A DNA stretch of 64,000 nt from Anaerofustis butyriciformans (GCF_036289385.1 NZ_JAYFFH010000003.1:1-64000), one strand, 5' to 3'. Shown: positions 14,975 to 22,285, counted from the stretch's first letter. The notes: a model not told the origin generated them from the sequence alone. Made by a program: numbers and translations.

Positions 14975-16071
14975 TGGATTTAATTTGTTATGTTGTTGGA
15001 AGAGAGAATGTTTTGATTAAAAGTATTTTTAGGTGTTCTCAGTGGGAAATAAACAGAGATTATCTAACAAACGAACAATCTACCTTTACCACTACCGAAA
15101 AAACGGGAGCACAAAGAGGGGATTATTTTTTTGCAAAAAAAGTCGGTAATGCAGAGGTTCAAAAAGACACTTTAGGAACTTCAGTAAAACCTTTTTTTAT
15201 GGGAGTAGTTGAAAGTATAGAAGATGACTCTTTGAATGTTTGTGATATATATAACATGGCAAATTTTGAGATATTTGCAACCAAAATAAGCGGAAGTAAT
15301 TTAATTGATGATATTTCCTTATTTGTATTAAATTATATTTTAGCTGATTCTTCTAAGGTTGGCAGCTTTTTAAGTGTAAAAAAGAGTGAAGATATTGTAT
15401 CTTATTCATACATTCCCGAAAATTATCCAACGAGTGTATCTTTTATTGATTTTTTAATATCAATGTTTAAAAGCTATGGTGTGACATGGCTTGGGGAAAG
15501 TATAACAAACGGCGAAAATGGGGAGTTGATGATAACAACCAAAGTTGGAAAAAGTAATAAAACATTAAATTTGAAAAACAATGTTTATAAATTTGTTAAT
15601 TGGTCAACTTATTTTAAGGCTTTTGATAATGAAAATGCAAATGGGCTTATTATTATTGATAAAGCAAGTTCAAATATGAAAAGCCCCACTATACTAAGCA
15701 GGTGGTATTTGAATAATAGTGGAGAAATACAGGAGGATAACCTTTTGGATGTTACTCTTCCAACAAATGATAAAGTTTATTTATATGACAAAACACAAAC
15801 AGACAAGCCTACATATAGAGAAGTAGCAGAGTCTGAACTTATGGGCAATGAATATTCTCACGAGATTAGTTTTGATTTGCAAAAAGATAATAATATTTTA
15901 AATTTTGAAGATTTGGAAATAGGAATGAAAGCGAACATTATGTATAACGGTATTTTGTATAAGTCAGTTTTAACGGGTTATATCATAAAAAACGAAAGCG
16001 ATTTTATTACTTTAAAGTTTGGCCATGTTCGTTCAACTTTCCAACAAGTCTTAAAACAGTTAAAGAAATAG
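14974..16071 (+). CDS. Tail-tip / tail-associated protein
   Basis: This encodes 365 residues from the ATG that overlaps the preceding stop; a GTG at 14959 would sit inside the previous gene without a site. It is beta-rich and has FRCSQWEINRDYLTNEQSTF, a YPTSVSFIDFLISMFKSYG helix and YSHEISFDLQKDNN. Gene order (tape measure, Dit, then this) marks it as the tail-tip hub protein. No peptidase or lysozyme motif is seen, so it is probably structural only. Confidence 0.65.
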   Translation: MDLICYVVGRENVLIKSIFRCSQWEINRDYLTNEQSTFTTTEKTGAQRGDYFFAKKVGNAEVQKDTLGTSVKPFFMGVVESIEDDSLNVCDIYNMANFEIFATKISGSNLIDDISLFVLNYILADSSKVGSFLSVKKSEDIVSYSYIPENYPTSVSFIDFLISMFKSYGVTWLGESITNGENGELMITTKVGKSNKTLNLKNNVYKFVNWSTYFKAFDNENANGLIIIDKASSNMKSPTILSRWYLNNSGEIQEDNLLDVTLPTNDKVYLYDKTQTDKPTYREVAESELMGNEYSHEISFDLQKDNNILNFEDLEIGMKANIMYNGILYKSVLTGYIIKNESDFITLKFGHVRSTFQQVLKQLKK

Positions 16072-16083
16072 AAAGGAGAAAAT

Positions 16084-16917
16084 ATGTTACAAGGATTTCA
16101 ATTTGATAAAATGCAAGCTTATCCAACCACTGACGCAAGTTTATTTTCGTATCTTGCAGGAGACAGGAGCTTTATAATTCCAAACCGTGGTAATGAATTA
16201 AATGTAACAACAAGCGAATTAAATATAACCGTTGATACCGGGGAGGCTTTAATCCTGGGGAGACAGATTAAAATTACAGAGCCTATGGTTTTAACTATTG
16301 GAGCTAATCAAAGCGGGTATTTGGTAATTGAAATAGACCTATCAAAAGCCAATACGTCAACAGGCACACCAGGACAGCCTGATTATGAACCTATTAATAA
16401 TCAACTTTCATTAAAATTTGTAAATAATTTAACACAGGATAATATTAATGATGGTGGTCTTATTTACCAATTTAATTTAGGCACAGTCAGTTCAACAAGT
16501 AATAGTATTACTTTTAATAAAGCAAGTAATATAATGGGAGGTGTTTATAGAAAATTATTATTTCAAGGAGCTATAAAAACAGGCGACATCACGTTAACTG
16601 ACAATATGTATAATTATAGATTTTTATATATTAAAGTTAGCTCTGGTACAACAGGCTTTACGTACGGCGGGGGAATGTACACAATAATAGACCCGACACT
16701 AAATAATTCCAACAATAAAACGCAAGCATTTGTTGGCTACGAAGTACCTGAAAATGACGATCCAAATACAGTAATCACATACAGCGGTCAGTTTGTCAAT
16801 AAAAATGAAACTACATTGACTGTGTTTAGCCAAATTGGAAACGTAACACATAAATCAGGTTCAAATCATACTGGTGGCACTAAATATTATGTTCGAGAAA
16901 TTTTTGGAATAAGGTAG
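16084..16917 (+). CDS. Baseplate/fibre-like structural protein
   Basis: This encodes 277 residues with an AAAGGAGA site. It opens with GFQFDKMQAYPTTDASLFSYLAGDR, a pattern common in phage minor structural proteins, followed by beta repeats (ITVDTGEALILGRQIKI, GYLVIEIDLSKANT). The C-terminal half is Ser/Thr/Asn/Gly-rich and likely forms a trimeric tip domain. It probably builds the host-contacting part of the tail. Receptor specificity cannot be told from sequence. Confidence 0.65.
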   Translation: MLQGFQFDKMQAYPTTDASLFSYLAGDRSFIIPNRGNELNVTTSELNITVDTGEALILGRQIKITEPMVLTIGANQSGYLVIEIDLSKANTSTGTPGQPDYEPINNQLSLKFVNNLTQDNINDGGLIYQFNLGTVSSTSNSITFNKASNIMGGVYRKLLFQGAIKTGDITLTDNMYNYRFLYIKVSSGTTGFTYGGGMYTIIDPTLNNSNNKTQAFVGYEVPENDDPNTVITYSGQFVNKNETTLTVFSQIGNVTHKSGSNHTGGTKYYVREIFGIR

Positions 16918-16926
16918 GTGGATAGA

Positions 16927-17214
16927 ATGAAAATAAGTTTAGATGAAAATAAATATATTGTTGCTTATGCAACTGTAGGTGACGTGGAAAACAGTATTGA
17001 AGCTAATTTGAGTGTTGAAGATTTTAATAATTTACCATGTTTTTTATATAAATTTGAAAATGGAATTTTAACACTTGATGAAGAAAAGAAAAAACAATGG
17101 GAAGACTCACAAGTTGAGCCTGAACCAGAGCCAGAACCAAGCGGAAACGATTATGTAACATACGATGAACTGGCAAAAGCTATTAAAGAGGGGGCAAATA
17201 ATTATGGAAAATAA
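16927..17214 (+). CDS. Small tail-fibre-associated protein
   Basis: This encodes 95 residues. The ATG at 16927 follows GGTAGGTGGA; an upstream GTG at 16918 lies within that site. The N-terminus (MKISLDENKYIVAYATVGD) is a small beta domain like those in DUF2977-type phage proteins. A (EP)4 linker then joins a short C-terminal helix. It overlaps the next gene by 11 bases. A structural role in the tail tip is likely by position. Confidence 0.55.
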   Translation: MKISLDENKYIVAYATVGDVENSIEANLSVEDFNNLPCFLYKFENGILTLDEEKKKQWEDSQVEPEPEPEPSGNDYVTYDELAKAIKEGANNYGK

Positions 17215-17653
17215 AGAATATGTGCTAAATAAAATGAGAGAAGTAGGGCTTAATGCTGCTGCTTCTTTTCAAGAAAAAGCACCGGAGATGGATGGAACAC
17301 AAATAATCGATAAAGAGGAAAATATTCCCGATTTTAACTCGGATTTACATCAGTATTTAAACTGGTTAAAAGGACAATGCGTAAGAGATAATGGACAGGT
17401 TTGGCAACTTATACAGCCATATGACAGCAATACATACAAAGAACACCCCGAAAATTTAAGGGCACAGTGGAGTTTATGTCACACTAAGGATCCTTTAAAA
17501 GCAAAACCTTATGTTGCACCTATGGGACAGTCTGGCATGTATATGATTGATGAATGTTGCACGGAAAACGGCAAGGTTTATCGTTCAAAGATAGACAATA
17601 ACGTTTGGACACCAAGCGGTTATCCTGCTGGCTGGGAAGAGGTTATTTTGTAG
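17204..17653 (+). CDS. Tail protein with carbohydrate-binding-like C-terminus
   Basis: This encodes 149 residues from ATG 17204 after GAGGGG; the ATG at 17165 lies deep in the previous gene. Residues 1-75 are helical (EYVLNKMREVGLNAAASFQ). The C-terminal 70 residues, with GQVWQLIQPYDS, GKVYRSKIDNNVWTP and YPAGWEEV, resemble a chitin-binding type CBM5/12 fold, as found in XkdW-like phage proteins. It may bind cell-wall glycans. The domain call is moderate. Confidence 0.6.
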   Translation: MENKEYVLNKMREVGLNAAASFQEKAPEMDGTQIIDKEENIPDFNSDLHQYLNWLKGQCVRDNGQVWQLIQPYDSNTYKEHPENLRAQWSLCHTKDPLKAKPYVAPMGQSGMYMIDECCTENGKVYRSKIDNNVWTPSGYPAGWEEVIL

Positions 17654-17697
17654 AAAATAAACAACGATTTTAAGGGTATAATTACCCGTTTAAAAAT

Positions 17698-17746
17698 AAA
17701 AAACCGCTTATAAAGGCTCTGATAAAGCTTTTTTTTAGTGGTTTTA
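17698..17746 (+). terminator. Branched terminator after tail genes
   Basis: An outer stem AAACCGCT/AGTGGTTT encloses an inner AAAG..CTTT stem and a T-rich run. It would separate tail transcripts from the lysis module. A smaller hairpin GGGTA/TACCC lies just upstream at about 17673-17687. Confidence 0.55.
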
Positions 17747-17775
17747 ATGAAAATTTGAAGGAGTGATTTTATGAG

Positions 17776-18072
17776 ATGACAGAGGGACAAATAACAATAA
17801 TTATTGCTCTTATAGGTTTGATTTTAACAGTTGTTATTAATATAACAAAGTTTGCAGGAGCGGTAAGCAAGATAGAATCTTCTCTGAATCATCTTAATGA
17901 TGTATTAAAAGAATTGAAAGAGGAATTTAAAGAAAACAGAGAAGAGCTTGCAATGAAGAGAAAAAGACTTTGGGAATATAACGAAAAACAAGATAAGATT
18001 TTAGATAACCATGAAATACGATTAGTTCAATTGGAACATAAATGCGAGGAGGTAAATAATGTTAAGCATTAA
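17776..18072 (+). CDS. XhlA-like membrane/coiled-coil lysis protein
   Basis: This encodes 98 residues with an N-terminal membrane helix (residues 5-25, ITIIIALIGLILTVVINI) followed by a long coiled coil to the C-terminus. This is the layout of hemolysin XhlA-type proteins next to holin and endolysin in Bacillota phages. The ATG at 17776 lies inside a start-stop ATGAGATGA; the better-spaced ATG at 17771 ends after two codons. It overlaps the endolysin gene by 14 bases. Confidence 0.65.
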   Translation: MTEGQITIIIALIGLILTVVINITKFAGAVSKIESSLNHLNDVLKELKEEFKENREELAMKRKRLWEYNEKQDKILDNHEIRLVQLEHKCEEVNNVKH

Positions 18073-18784
18073 AAATTATCAATCTAATTTAAAATATTAT
18101 TACGGATTTTATACAGGAAGTGTAGACGGAAAAGTCGGAAGTAAAACGACTTCTGCAGTAAAGAGTTATCAAAAGTTTAAAGGGCTGACACAAGATGGAA
18201 TTTATGGAAGTAAGACAGATAGTGCGTTAATTTCAGATATAAAGAATTTACAGACTTTACTTAATAAAAACGGTGCAAAACTTACAGTAGATGGAATAAT
18301 TGGAAATGCGACCGTTTCGGCAATTAAGTCATTTCAAAAGAAGAAAGGTTTATCTCAGGACGGTATTGCAGGAAGTAATACTATTAAGGCTTTGAAGAAT
18401 ACATCTTCTTCAAGTTCTTCATCTTCAAAAGTGAATTGGGATAAGGTTAAGTATTTCAAAAAATCAGAGTTTAAATGTCAATGCGGGGGTAAGTATTGCA
18501 ACGGTTATCCCGCTGAGATGAGTTCAAAGCTTATTGATATTTTAGAAGAATTAAGAGTTTACTTTGGCAAGCCTATAACAATTACATCGGGGCTACGTTG
18601 CTCTAAACATAATGCAGCAGTAGGTGGTGTATCAAATTCACAACATCAATATGGTAAAGCAGCGGATATTTATATTGCAGGAGTAGACAAAGCTAAAATT
18701 AAGGCAAAAGCTTATGAATACGGAGCTAAATATTGTTATTATGGCACTGCTGGAATGGGTGAAGCCGTTCATATAAATGTTTAA
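18059..18784 (+). CDS. Endolysin: two peptidoglycan-binding domains plus M15 peptidase
   Basis: This encodes 241 residues with a GAGGAGG site. Residues 1-55 and 58-112 are two PG_binding_1 repeats (GSVDGKVGSKTTSAVKSYQ and VDGIIGNATVSAIKSFQ). A run of nine Ser links to an M15A-type metallopeptidase with zinc ligands in SQHQYGKAADI (His, Asp) and the terminal EAVHINV (His). It would cut stem peptides of the host wall at lysis. There is no signal peptide, so release depends on the holin. Confidence 0.9.
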   Translation: MLSIKNYQSNLKYYYGFYTGSVDGKVGSKTTSAVKSYQKFKGLTQDGIYGSKTDSALISDIKNLQTLLNKNGAKLTVDGIIGNATVSAIKSFQKKKGLSQDGIAGSNTIKALKNTSSSSSSSSKVNWDKVKYFKKSEFKCQCGGKYCNGYPAEMSSKLIDILEELRVYFGKPITITSGLRCSKHNAAVGGVSNSQHQYGKAADIYIAGVDKAKIKAKAYEYGAKYCYYGTAGMGEAVHINV

Positions 18785-18822
18785 CAACACGCAAAAAATG
18801 CACATTGAAAGGAGATATTAAA

Positions 18823-19092
18823 ATGAAAAAAATAGATTGGAGTAACATTTCGGCAGGAACAATAGCAAGGACGCTTTTTTTATTTGTAAGTTTAGTAAAC
18901 AGTGCTTTAGGTATGTTTGGTTTTACATCTTTGGATATTGATGAAAACACAATTTACACAGTTGTGACGGGAATAACGACAATAGTTTCGGCGGTTGTTG
19001 CTTTTTGGAAAAACAACTCTTTTACAAAAGAGGCAATTGAGGCTGATAAGTACAAAGAGAATTTACTTACTGAAGAAAAGATAGGAGAATAA
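18823..19092 (+). CDS. Phage holin (SPP1-type)
   Basis: This encodes 89 residues. The ATG at 18823 follows AAAGGAGA; the TTG at 18805 overlaps that site. Two membrane helices (about residues 13-33 and 42-60, the first with TLFLFVSLVNSALGMFG) are followed by FWKNNSFTKEA, which is typical of SPP1-family holins. It would pierce the membrane to let out the endolysin. It is last in the lysis module, before a bidirectional terminator. Confidence 0.85.
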   Translation: MKKIDWSNISAGTIARTLFLFVSLVNSALGMFGFTSLDIDENTIYTVVTGITTIVSAVVAFWKNNSFTKEAIEADKYKENLLTEEKIGE

Positions 19093-19095
19093 TAA

Positions 19096-19125
19096 AAGGG
19101 GCTTAAAGCCCCTTATTTTTTTTTC
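19096..19125. terminator. Bidirectional terminator after holin
   Basis: AAGGGGCT and AGCCCCTT form a perfect 8-bp stem around TAA, with ATTTTTTTTTT on the plus side. The stop codon of the convergent HTH gene lies within the stem. Confidence 0.9.
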
Positions 19126-19282
19126 TATTTCTTGAATTTTCGATATATGGTTCTTTGTCGTCAATTACCCATGAGTTACCAATCTTTTTTGCTGTTTTAA
19201 ATTTTCCATTTATACAATGCCTTCTTATAACAGAAGTATCTTTATTGTATAGTTTTGCATATTCTGTAACAGATACTAACAT
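19103..19282 (-). CDS. Small HTH DNA-binding protein
   Basis: This encodes 59 residues. I start at 19282 because AAAGGAG lies 5 bases upstream, although the frame stays open to 19396. The sequence LVSVTEYAKLYNKDTSVIRR, then GKFKTAKKIGNSWVID, is an excisionase/MerR-type winged helix with the usual KIGNSWVI wing. It is the last of four small leftward genes. It may regulate this set or act as an excision or lysogeny factor. Confidence 0.7.
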   Translation of the reverse strand: MLVSVTEYAKLYNKDTSVIRRHCINGKFKTAKKIGNSWVIDDKEPYIENSRNRKKNKGL

Positions 19283-19355
19283 TTTATCTCCTTTTAAATA
19301 ATCCTTTAATATTATTGTACTATTATTATACCTTGTTTTGTGTATAACATCAAAT

Positions 19356-19487
19356 TTATTTATTAATTTTTGTTTTTTCTCCTGTTTTAATGTCAATCAA
19401 AGTAATTGATTCTAAATATATATCCTGCTTTAATATTTTTTTTAAAAATTCTTCTAAACTTTGTAATTTTATATCTTTAATATCCAT
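19356..19487 (-). CDS. 43-residue protein, unknown
   Basis: Read leftward, an ATG at 19487 with AGAGG 12 bases upstream opens 43 codons: an amphipathic helix (KLQSLEEFLKKILKQ) followed by a beta-like IYLESITLIDIKTGEKT. It ends 73 bases upstream of the HTH gene, inside that gene's open upstream stretch. No family is recognised. It could be a partner or antidote within the small-gene set. Confidence 0.4.
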   Translation of the reverse strand: MDIKDIKLQSLEEFLKKILKQDIYLESITLIDIKTGEKTKINK

Positions 19488-19558
19488 TTTGCTTTTGTTA
19501 CCTCTACCAACTTATTTTTTAAAAGGAAATATTAAGAGGCTTTTGTATTTGCATAATA

Positions 19559-19702
19559 TTATTTTTTATTATTAAATAAAATTAATAATATATTTATTAA
19601 AGATAAACATAGAAGTATTAATATTATTGAAATATTTGACTTTAATAATATAGTAAATAATATTAAATTAAAGATGATTAAAAGTATAATTGTTTTTTTC
19701 AT
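19559..19702 (-). CDS. 47-residue membrane peptide
   Basis: A leftward frame encodes 47 residues, nearly all Leu/Ile/Phe, with KK at both ends and room for two membrane helices. No good ribosome binding site precedes the ATG, so translation may depend on the upstream gene. AT-rich DNA can produce such frames by chance, hence the low confidence. Confidence 0.35.
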   Translation of the reverse strand: MKKTIILLIIFNLILFTILLKSNISIILILLCLSLINILLILFNNKK

Positions 19703-19738
19703 GGCTTTTTTTATTTAGATATGGTATTATTTTTATAT

Positions 19739-19755
19739 GAGGGGCTAAGCCCCTC
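19739..19755. other. GC-rich hairpin after the small toxin-like gene
   Basis: GAGGGGC and GCCCCTC pair perfectly around TAA. There is no T run on either side, so it may be an RNA-stability or partial termination element for the leftward transcript. Confidence 0.5.
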
Positions 19756-19760
19756 TGAAC

Positions 19761-19868
19761 TTACTTCTTAAAAAGTGCTATGGTTGCAATCAAGAGTGCC
19801 AATGCTTGAATACCTAAGCTTGCTATTTCATAAGGAGTAGGTTCATTTTTTTTTGGTTTCTTCTCCAT
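19761..19868 (-). CDS. 35-residue holin-like toxin-type membrane peptide
   Basis: Leftward ATG at 19868, with a perfect AAAGGAGG 8 bases upstream. The product has a charged, Pro-containing start (MEKKPKKNEPTPYE), one membrane helix (IASLGIQALALLIATIALF) and ends KK. This matches the 'putative holin-like toxin' class of small Bacillota peptides, whose helix begins with a Y-E-hydrophobic pattern; some such peptides are type I toxins. A consensus promoter lies 27 bases upstream. The gene is secure; toxicity is inference. Confidence 0.65.
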   Translation of the reverse strand: MEKKPKKNEPTPYEIASLGIQALALLIATIALFKK

Positions 19869-19894
19869 ATCTTTTTCCTCCTTTCTATGATTTT

Positions 19895-19923
19895 ATTATA
19901 CACGGATACGTGCATAAAGTCAA
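19895..19923 (-). promoter_or_regulatory. Consensus promoter with operator-like palindrome in the spacer
   Basis: Read leftward, TTGACT and TATAAT stand exactly 17 bases apart. The spacer holds CACGTATCCGTG, an inverted repeat (plus strand 19901-19912). The promoter drives the small-gene set. The palindrome between -35 and -10 is a classic repressor position. Confidence 0.75.
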
Positions 19924-19953
19924 GTAAATATTGAAATCTTTTAAAAAAAAATA

Positions 19954-19987
19954 ATAGTCTTTACAATAAAAATATTATAAAGACTAT
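19954..19987. other. 10-bp inverted repeat in the prophage end region
   Basis: ATAGTCTTTA and TAAAGACTAT are separated by 14 bases. It lies upstream of the leftward small-gene promoter, within the 407-base gene-free stretch 19869-20275. It could be a hairpin or a protein-binding site. Confidence 0.4.
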
Positions 19988-20027
19988 ATTATAAGCACTC
20001 ATTTTTTTATTATTATTATATTTGAAA

Positions 20028-20067
20028 ATAACACACTTTATAACACACTTTTAATAAATAACACACT
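20028..20067. repeat. Three ATAACACACT direct repeats
   Basis: Exact 10-base copies stand at 20028-20037, 20040-20049 and 20058-20067, all in the same orientation. Directly right of them (20072-20085) is a perfect palindrome CGTACATATGTACG. Near the prophage end, repeats of this kind are typical integrase arm-type sites. Function is inferred from position. Confidence 0.6.
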
Positions 20068-20162
20068 ATATCGTACATATGTACGAAAACCTTACAACCT
20101 TTACAACCCTTTAAAATAACGGTTTTGAAAGGTATTACACATTGTATCATTTATTATTTATT

Positions 20163-20177
20163 GTCTCATCCGCACCA
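20163..20177 (+). other. Candidate attR: tRNA-Leu 3'-end remnant
   Basis: GTCTCATCCGCACCA matches the end of a tRNA: CATCCGC as the 3' acceptor strand (pairing with GCGGATG of many tRNA-Leu genes), discriminator A, then CCA. The upstream sequence lacks a T-loop, so only the end of a tRNA is present, and a terminator follows 10 bases later. This is what attR looks like when a phage integrates in a tRNA 3' end and regenerates the tRNA at attL. Confidence 0.6.
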
Positions 20178-20187
20178 GTTGAAAATT

Positions 20188-20217
20188 AAACCGATTGTTT
20201 TACAATCGGTTTTTTTG
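20188..20217 (+). terminator. Terminator after the tRNA-end remnant
   Basis: AAACCGATTG and CAATCGGTTT form a perfect 10-bp stem around TTTTA with a following T run. I read it as the original terminator of the disrupted tRNA-Leu gene. Confidence 0.85.
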
Positions 20218-20253
20218 TTTTATATTAAATATTATATATATTTTAATTTTACA

Positions 20254-20277
20254 AAAAAGGAGCATAAGCTCCTTTTT
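20254..20277. terminator. Bidirectional terminator
   Basis: AAAAAGGAGC and GCTCCTTTTT form a perfect 10-bp stem around ATAA. It ends the leftward lysozyme gene, whose stop overlaps the stem, and is also functional on the plus strand. Confidence 0.88.
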
Positions 20278-21106
20278 ATTTTTTTATTAAAAGCTTTTCT
20301 CCCGGATGAATTAATTCAAGGTGATTTAATTTAATTAAGGCTTCTTCTGTTGTATTATATTTTTCTGCAATTTCTTTTAACGTGTCACCATCTTTTACGG
20401 TATAAGTTATATATTCTTTGTTTTTTTCTTCTTTATTTATTAAAATTTCTTCTTTGAATCTATCCATGTCAACATGTCCGCTTATTCCTTTTACACTGCC
20501 TCTGCTGGAATATTGAAAGCCTGACCATTTTGACCAATGCCCTGTTGTATATGGGCTTTTTACACCGTAATCGGCAATCCATAAAGGGTATTTGTTAAGA
20601 TCTTTTTCCCATACGGTTTCTACGTCATAAGCATTTGAGTAAAAGGCGGGTTTGTATCCTAAAAGTTTTTCCAAAGTTTCCATATATACTTTAGCAATGT
20701 CATTACATTCTTTTTTGCTTAGTCCGTCAAGTTGTTCAAAATCCATGGCAGGTCTTAGTTGTTGGTCTTTATTTTTTATAAGAGAATAAAAGAAATGAGC
20801 CTGTTCTCTAGCCTGTCTTGTATTTCTTGCGGTTACGTAATGATAAAATCCAATTTTTAAATCTTCTTTTTTAGCTTCTTTATAGTTTCTTTCAAATTTA
20901 GTGTCTGTATAATTGCTTCCTTGTCCTGCCCTTATATAAACAGCTTCTATGCCGTCTTTTTTTACTTCTTTAAAATTAATATCTCCTTGCCAAACGCTTA
21001 CGTCAATACCCTTAAATTCACTATTTGCACTAATTATACCCGCAGAGCAGATACAAATTAAAAAACAAATACATAGTATTATTACTGCTTTTTTATTTTT
21101 TTTCAT
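20276..21106 (-). CDS. Secreted GH25 lysozyme with LysM domain
   Basis: This encodes 276 residues from ATG 21106, which follows GAGGAGG; a TTG at 21121 lies upstream of the site. Residues 7-28 are a signal peptide or anchor. The GH25 catalytic domain has the Asp of GIDVSVWQGDINF and the acidic pair in AMDFEQ. A LysM repeat (YTVKDGDTLKEIAEKYNTTEEAL) ends the protein. It is a muramidase acting on the wall. It lies outside the proposed attR, so I consider it a host autolysin, though phages also carry GH25 enzymes. Confidence 0.9.
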   Translation of the reverse strand: MKKNKKAVIILCICFLICICSAGIISANSEFKGIDVSVWQGDINFKEVKKDGIEAVYIRAGQGSNYTDTKFERNYKEAKKEDLKIGFYHYVTARNTRQAREQAHFFYSLIKNKDQQLRPAMDFEQLDGLSKKECNDIAKVYMETLEKLLGYKPAFYSNAYDVETVWEKDLNKYPLWIADYGVKSPYTTGHWSKWSGFQYSSRGSVKGISGHVDMDRFKEEILINKEEKNKEYITYTVKDGDTLKEIAEKYNTTEEALIKLNHLELIHPGEKLLIKK

Positions 21107-21313
21107 AAGATTCCTCCTCAACGTATAATATGAGCTTATAAAAAATGTGCTACATAAAAGAGAATATATAAAATATTTCGTTTTTGAAATTTCCCCATAT
21201 TATTTATTTCATAAAGTTATAATGAACTTATATGGACATGTTTTTAAAAGGAAATTTAAGAAATTAAAATGAATGTATTTTTAGTATAAAAATTTATAAA
21301 CAGAGGTTTTATT

Positions 21314-22273
21314 ATGAGAAAATTAATTAAATTCTTATTGCTTTTATCTATTATAGGGCTTTCTTACATAACAATAAAAGATCCTACAATGATTTCAAGA
21401 ATGCAGGATAAAATAGCGGGTTCAATAAAAAATGAAGTGGAATCTAATAAAAGTAAAATAACCGTTTATTATAAAACGGCAGATTCATATGTTGTGCCTC
21501 TTACAAGAATAGTTTCGAGTGAAGAAGCAAAATTTGATAACGTAATAAACCTTATGACTGACAATGAAGAAAATGGAAAAGTTGCGAGTAAAAATGGACT
21601 TTTTCCAACTGTAATTGCCGGAAGTATTAAAAGTGTAAAATTAGAAGATAATACAGCAAAGGTAGAGTTAAGTGAAAAGGCTCAATTTGCCGATGAGCAA
21701 GATGAAAAAGCATTTATTATTTCCATTGTGTATGCCCTTACGGAATTTGAAAATGTTGATAGTGTAAGTTTCGAAATGGGAGATAAAGAAACTCTTACAT
21801 ATGGCAGTGAAATGAATAAATTATATTACCGTGAAAATATAAATGAAATTGAGAAAAGTAAAAATTCAAAATCAAAACATACCATGTATATTGCTAAAAA
21901 ATGTGAAAACGTATATAATTATATACCGTATAGTGTGTATACAGATAAATCAGATTTAAGCTTAAAAGATATACTTATAAGCCATTTTACTATGTGTAAC
22001 ATGAAGAAATATTCTTCAATGGTATTTGCGATAACTGCAAATATAGAAAATGTAATAGTAAAAGGAGAGAGTGTATATATACATTTAAGCAAAGAATTTT
22101 CTTTAATGGACAAGGCAATGCTGAATTTATATAAAAACAGCGTTGCGCTTACTGTAAAAGAAAATTCTGATGATATAAAAAAAGTTCGATTTGTGATAGA
22201 CCAAAATGATGATAAAGATGGTATAATTGAAACTGAACTTGTAAACGACTATTCAAACGAAGAAAGACAATAA
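21314..22273 (+). CDS. gerM: GerM-like lipo/membrane protein with two GerMN domains
   Basis: This encodes 319 residues with an N-terminal membrane helix (residues 4-21). Two GerMN repeats follow, the first around residues 48-155 (KITVYYKT, then DNTAKVELSEKAQF and AFIISIVYALTEFENV), the second around 190-310 (HTMYIAKK, SVYIHLSKEF, LYKNSVALTV). In Bacillus GerM acts in spore cortex formation. The gene is followed by rph, an XTP pyrophosphatase and a YfcE-type protein, the same order as Bacillus gerM-rph-ysnA-ysnB, which supports orthology. Confidence 0.8.
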   Translation: MRKLIKFLLLLSIIGLSYITIKDPTMISRMQDKIAGSIKNEVESNKSKITVYYKTADSYVVPLTRIVSSEEAKFDNVINLMTDNEENGKVASKNGLFPTVIAGSIKSVKLEDNTAKVELSEKAQFADEQDEKAFIISIVYALTEFENVDSVSFEMGDKETLTYGSEMNKLYYRENINEIEKSKNSKSKHTMYIAKKCENVYNYIPYSVYTDKSDLSLKDILISHFTMCNMKKYSSMVFAITANIENVIVKGESVYIHLSKEFSLMDKAMLNLYKNSVALTVKENSDDIKKVRFVIDQNDDKDGIIETELVNDYSNEERQ

Positions 22274-22285
22274 AGGAGTGAGTTG

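Larger units (their letters stand above)
1..20177 (+). mobile_element. Siphovirus prophage, right-hand part (left end outside window)
   Basis: A continuous rightward series of phage genes runs from a replication-protein tail through packaging, head, tail and lysis modules. The capsid genes are of HK97 type (portal, ClpP-like prohead protease, capsid with N-terminal scaffold region), and an 804-residue tape measure indicates a long-tailed siphovirus. No integrase or repressor is in view, so the left end is missing. I place the right boundary at a short tRNA-Leu 3'-end match at 20163-20177. All structural genes look intact, so the prophage may be inducible; this is inference. Confidence 0.93.

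Noticed and set aside
19390..19575. 61-codon rightward frame opposite the small leftward genes
   Set aside because: No ribosome binding site; the leftward frames have better starts.
19739..19755. Rho-independent terminator for the holin-like toxin gene
   Set aside because: The stem is perfect but neither strand has a T run after it, so I list it only as a hairpin.
20028..20067. CRISPR array
   Set aside because: Only three 10-base repeats with 2- and 8-base gaps; far too short for repeats and spacers, and no cas genes.
20125..20334. Open frame of 69 codons over the attR/terminator region
   Set aside because: It runs through two terminators and the tRNA-end remnant, has no ribosome binding site and low-complexity composition.
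20276..21106. GH25 lysozyme as the phage endolysin
   Set aside because: It has a signal peptide and LysM, points the other way, lies beyond the proposed attR, and the phage already has an M15 endolysin next to its holin.
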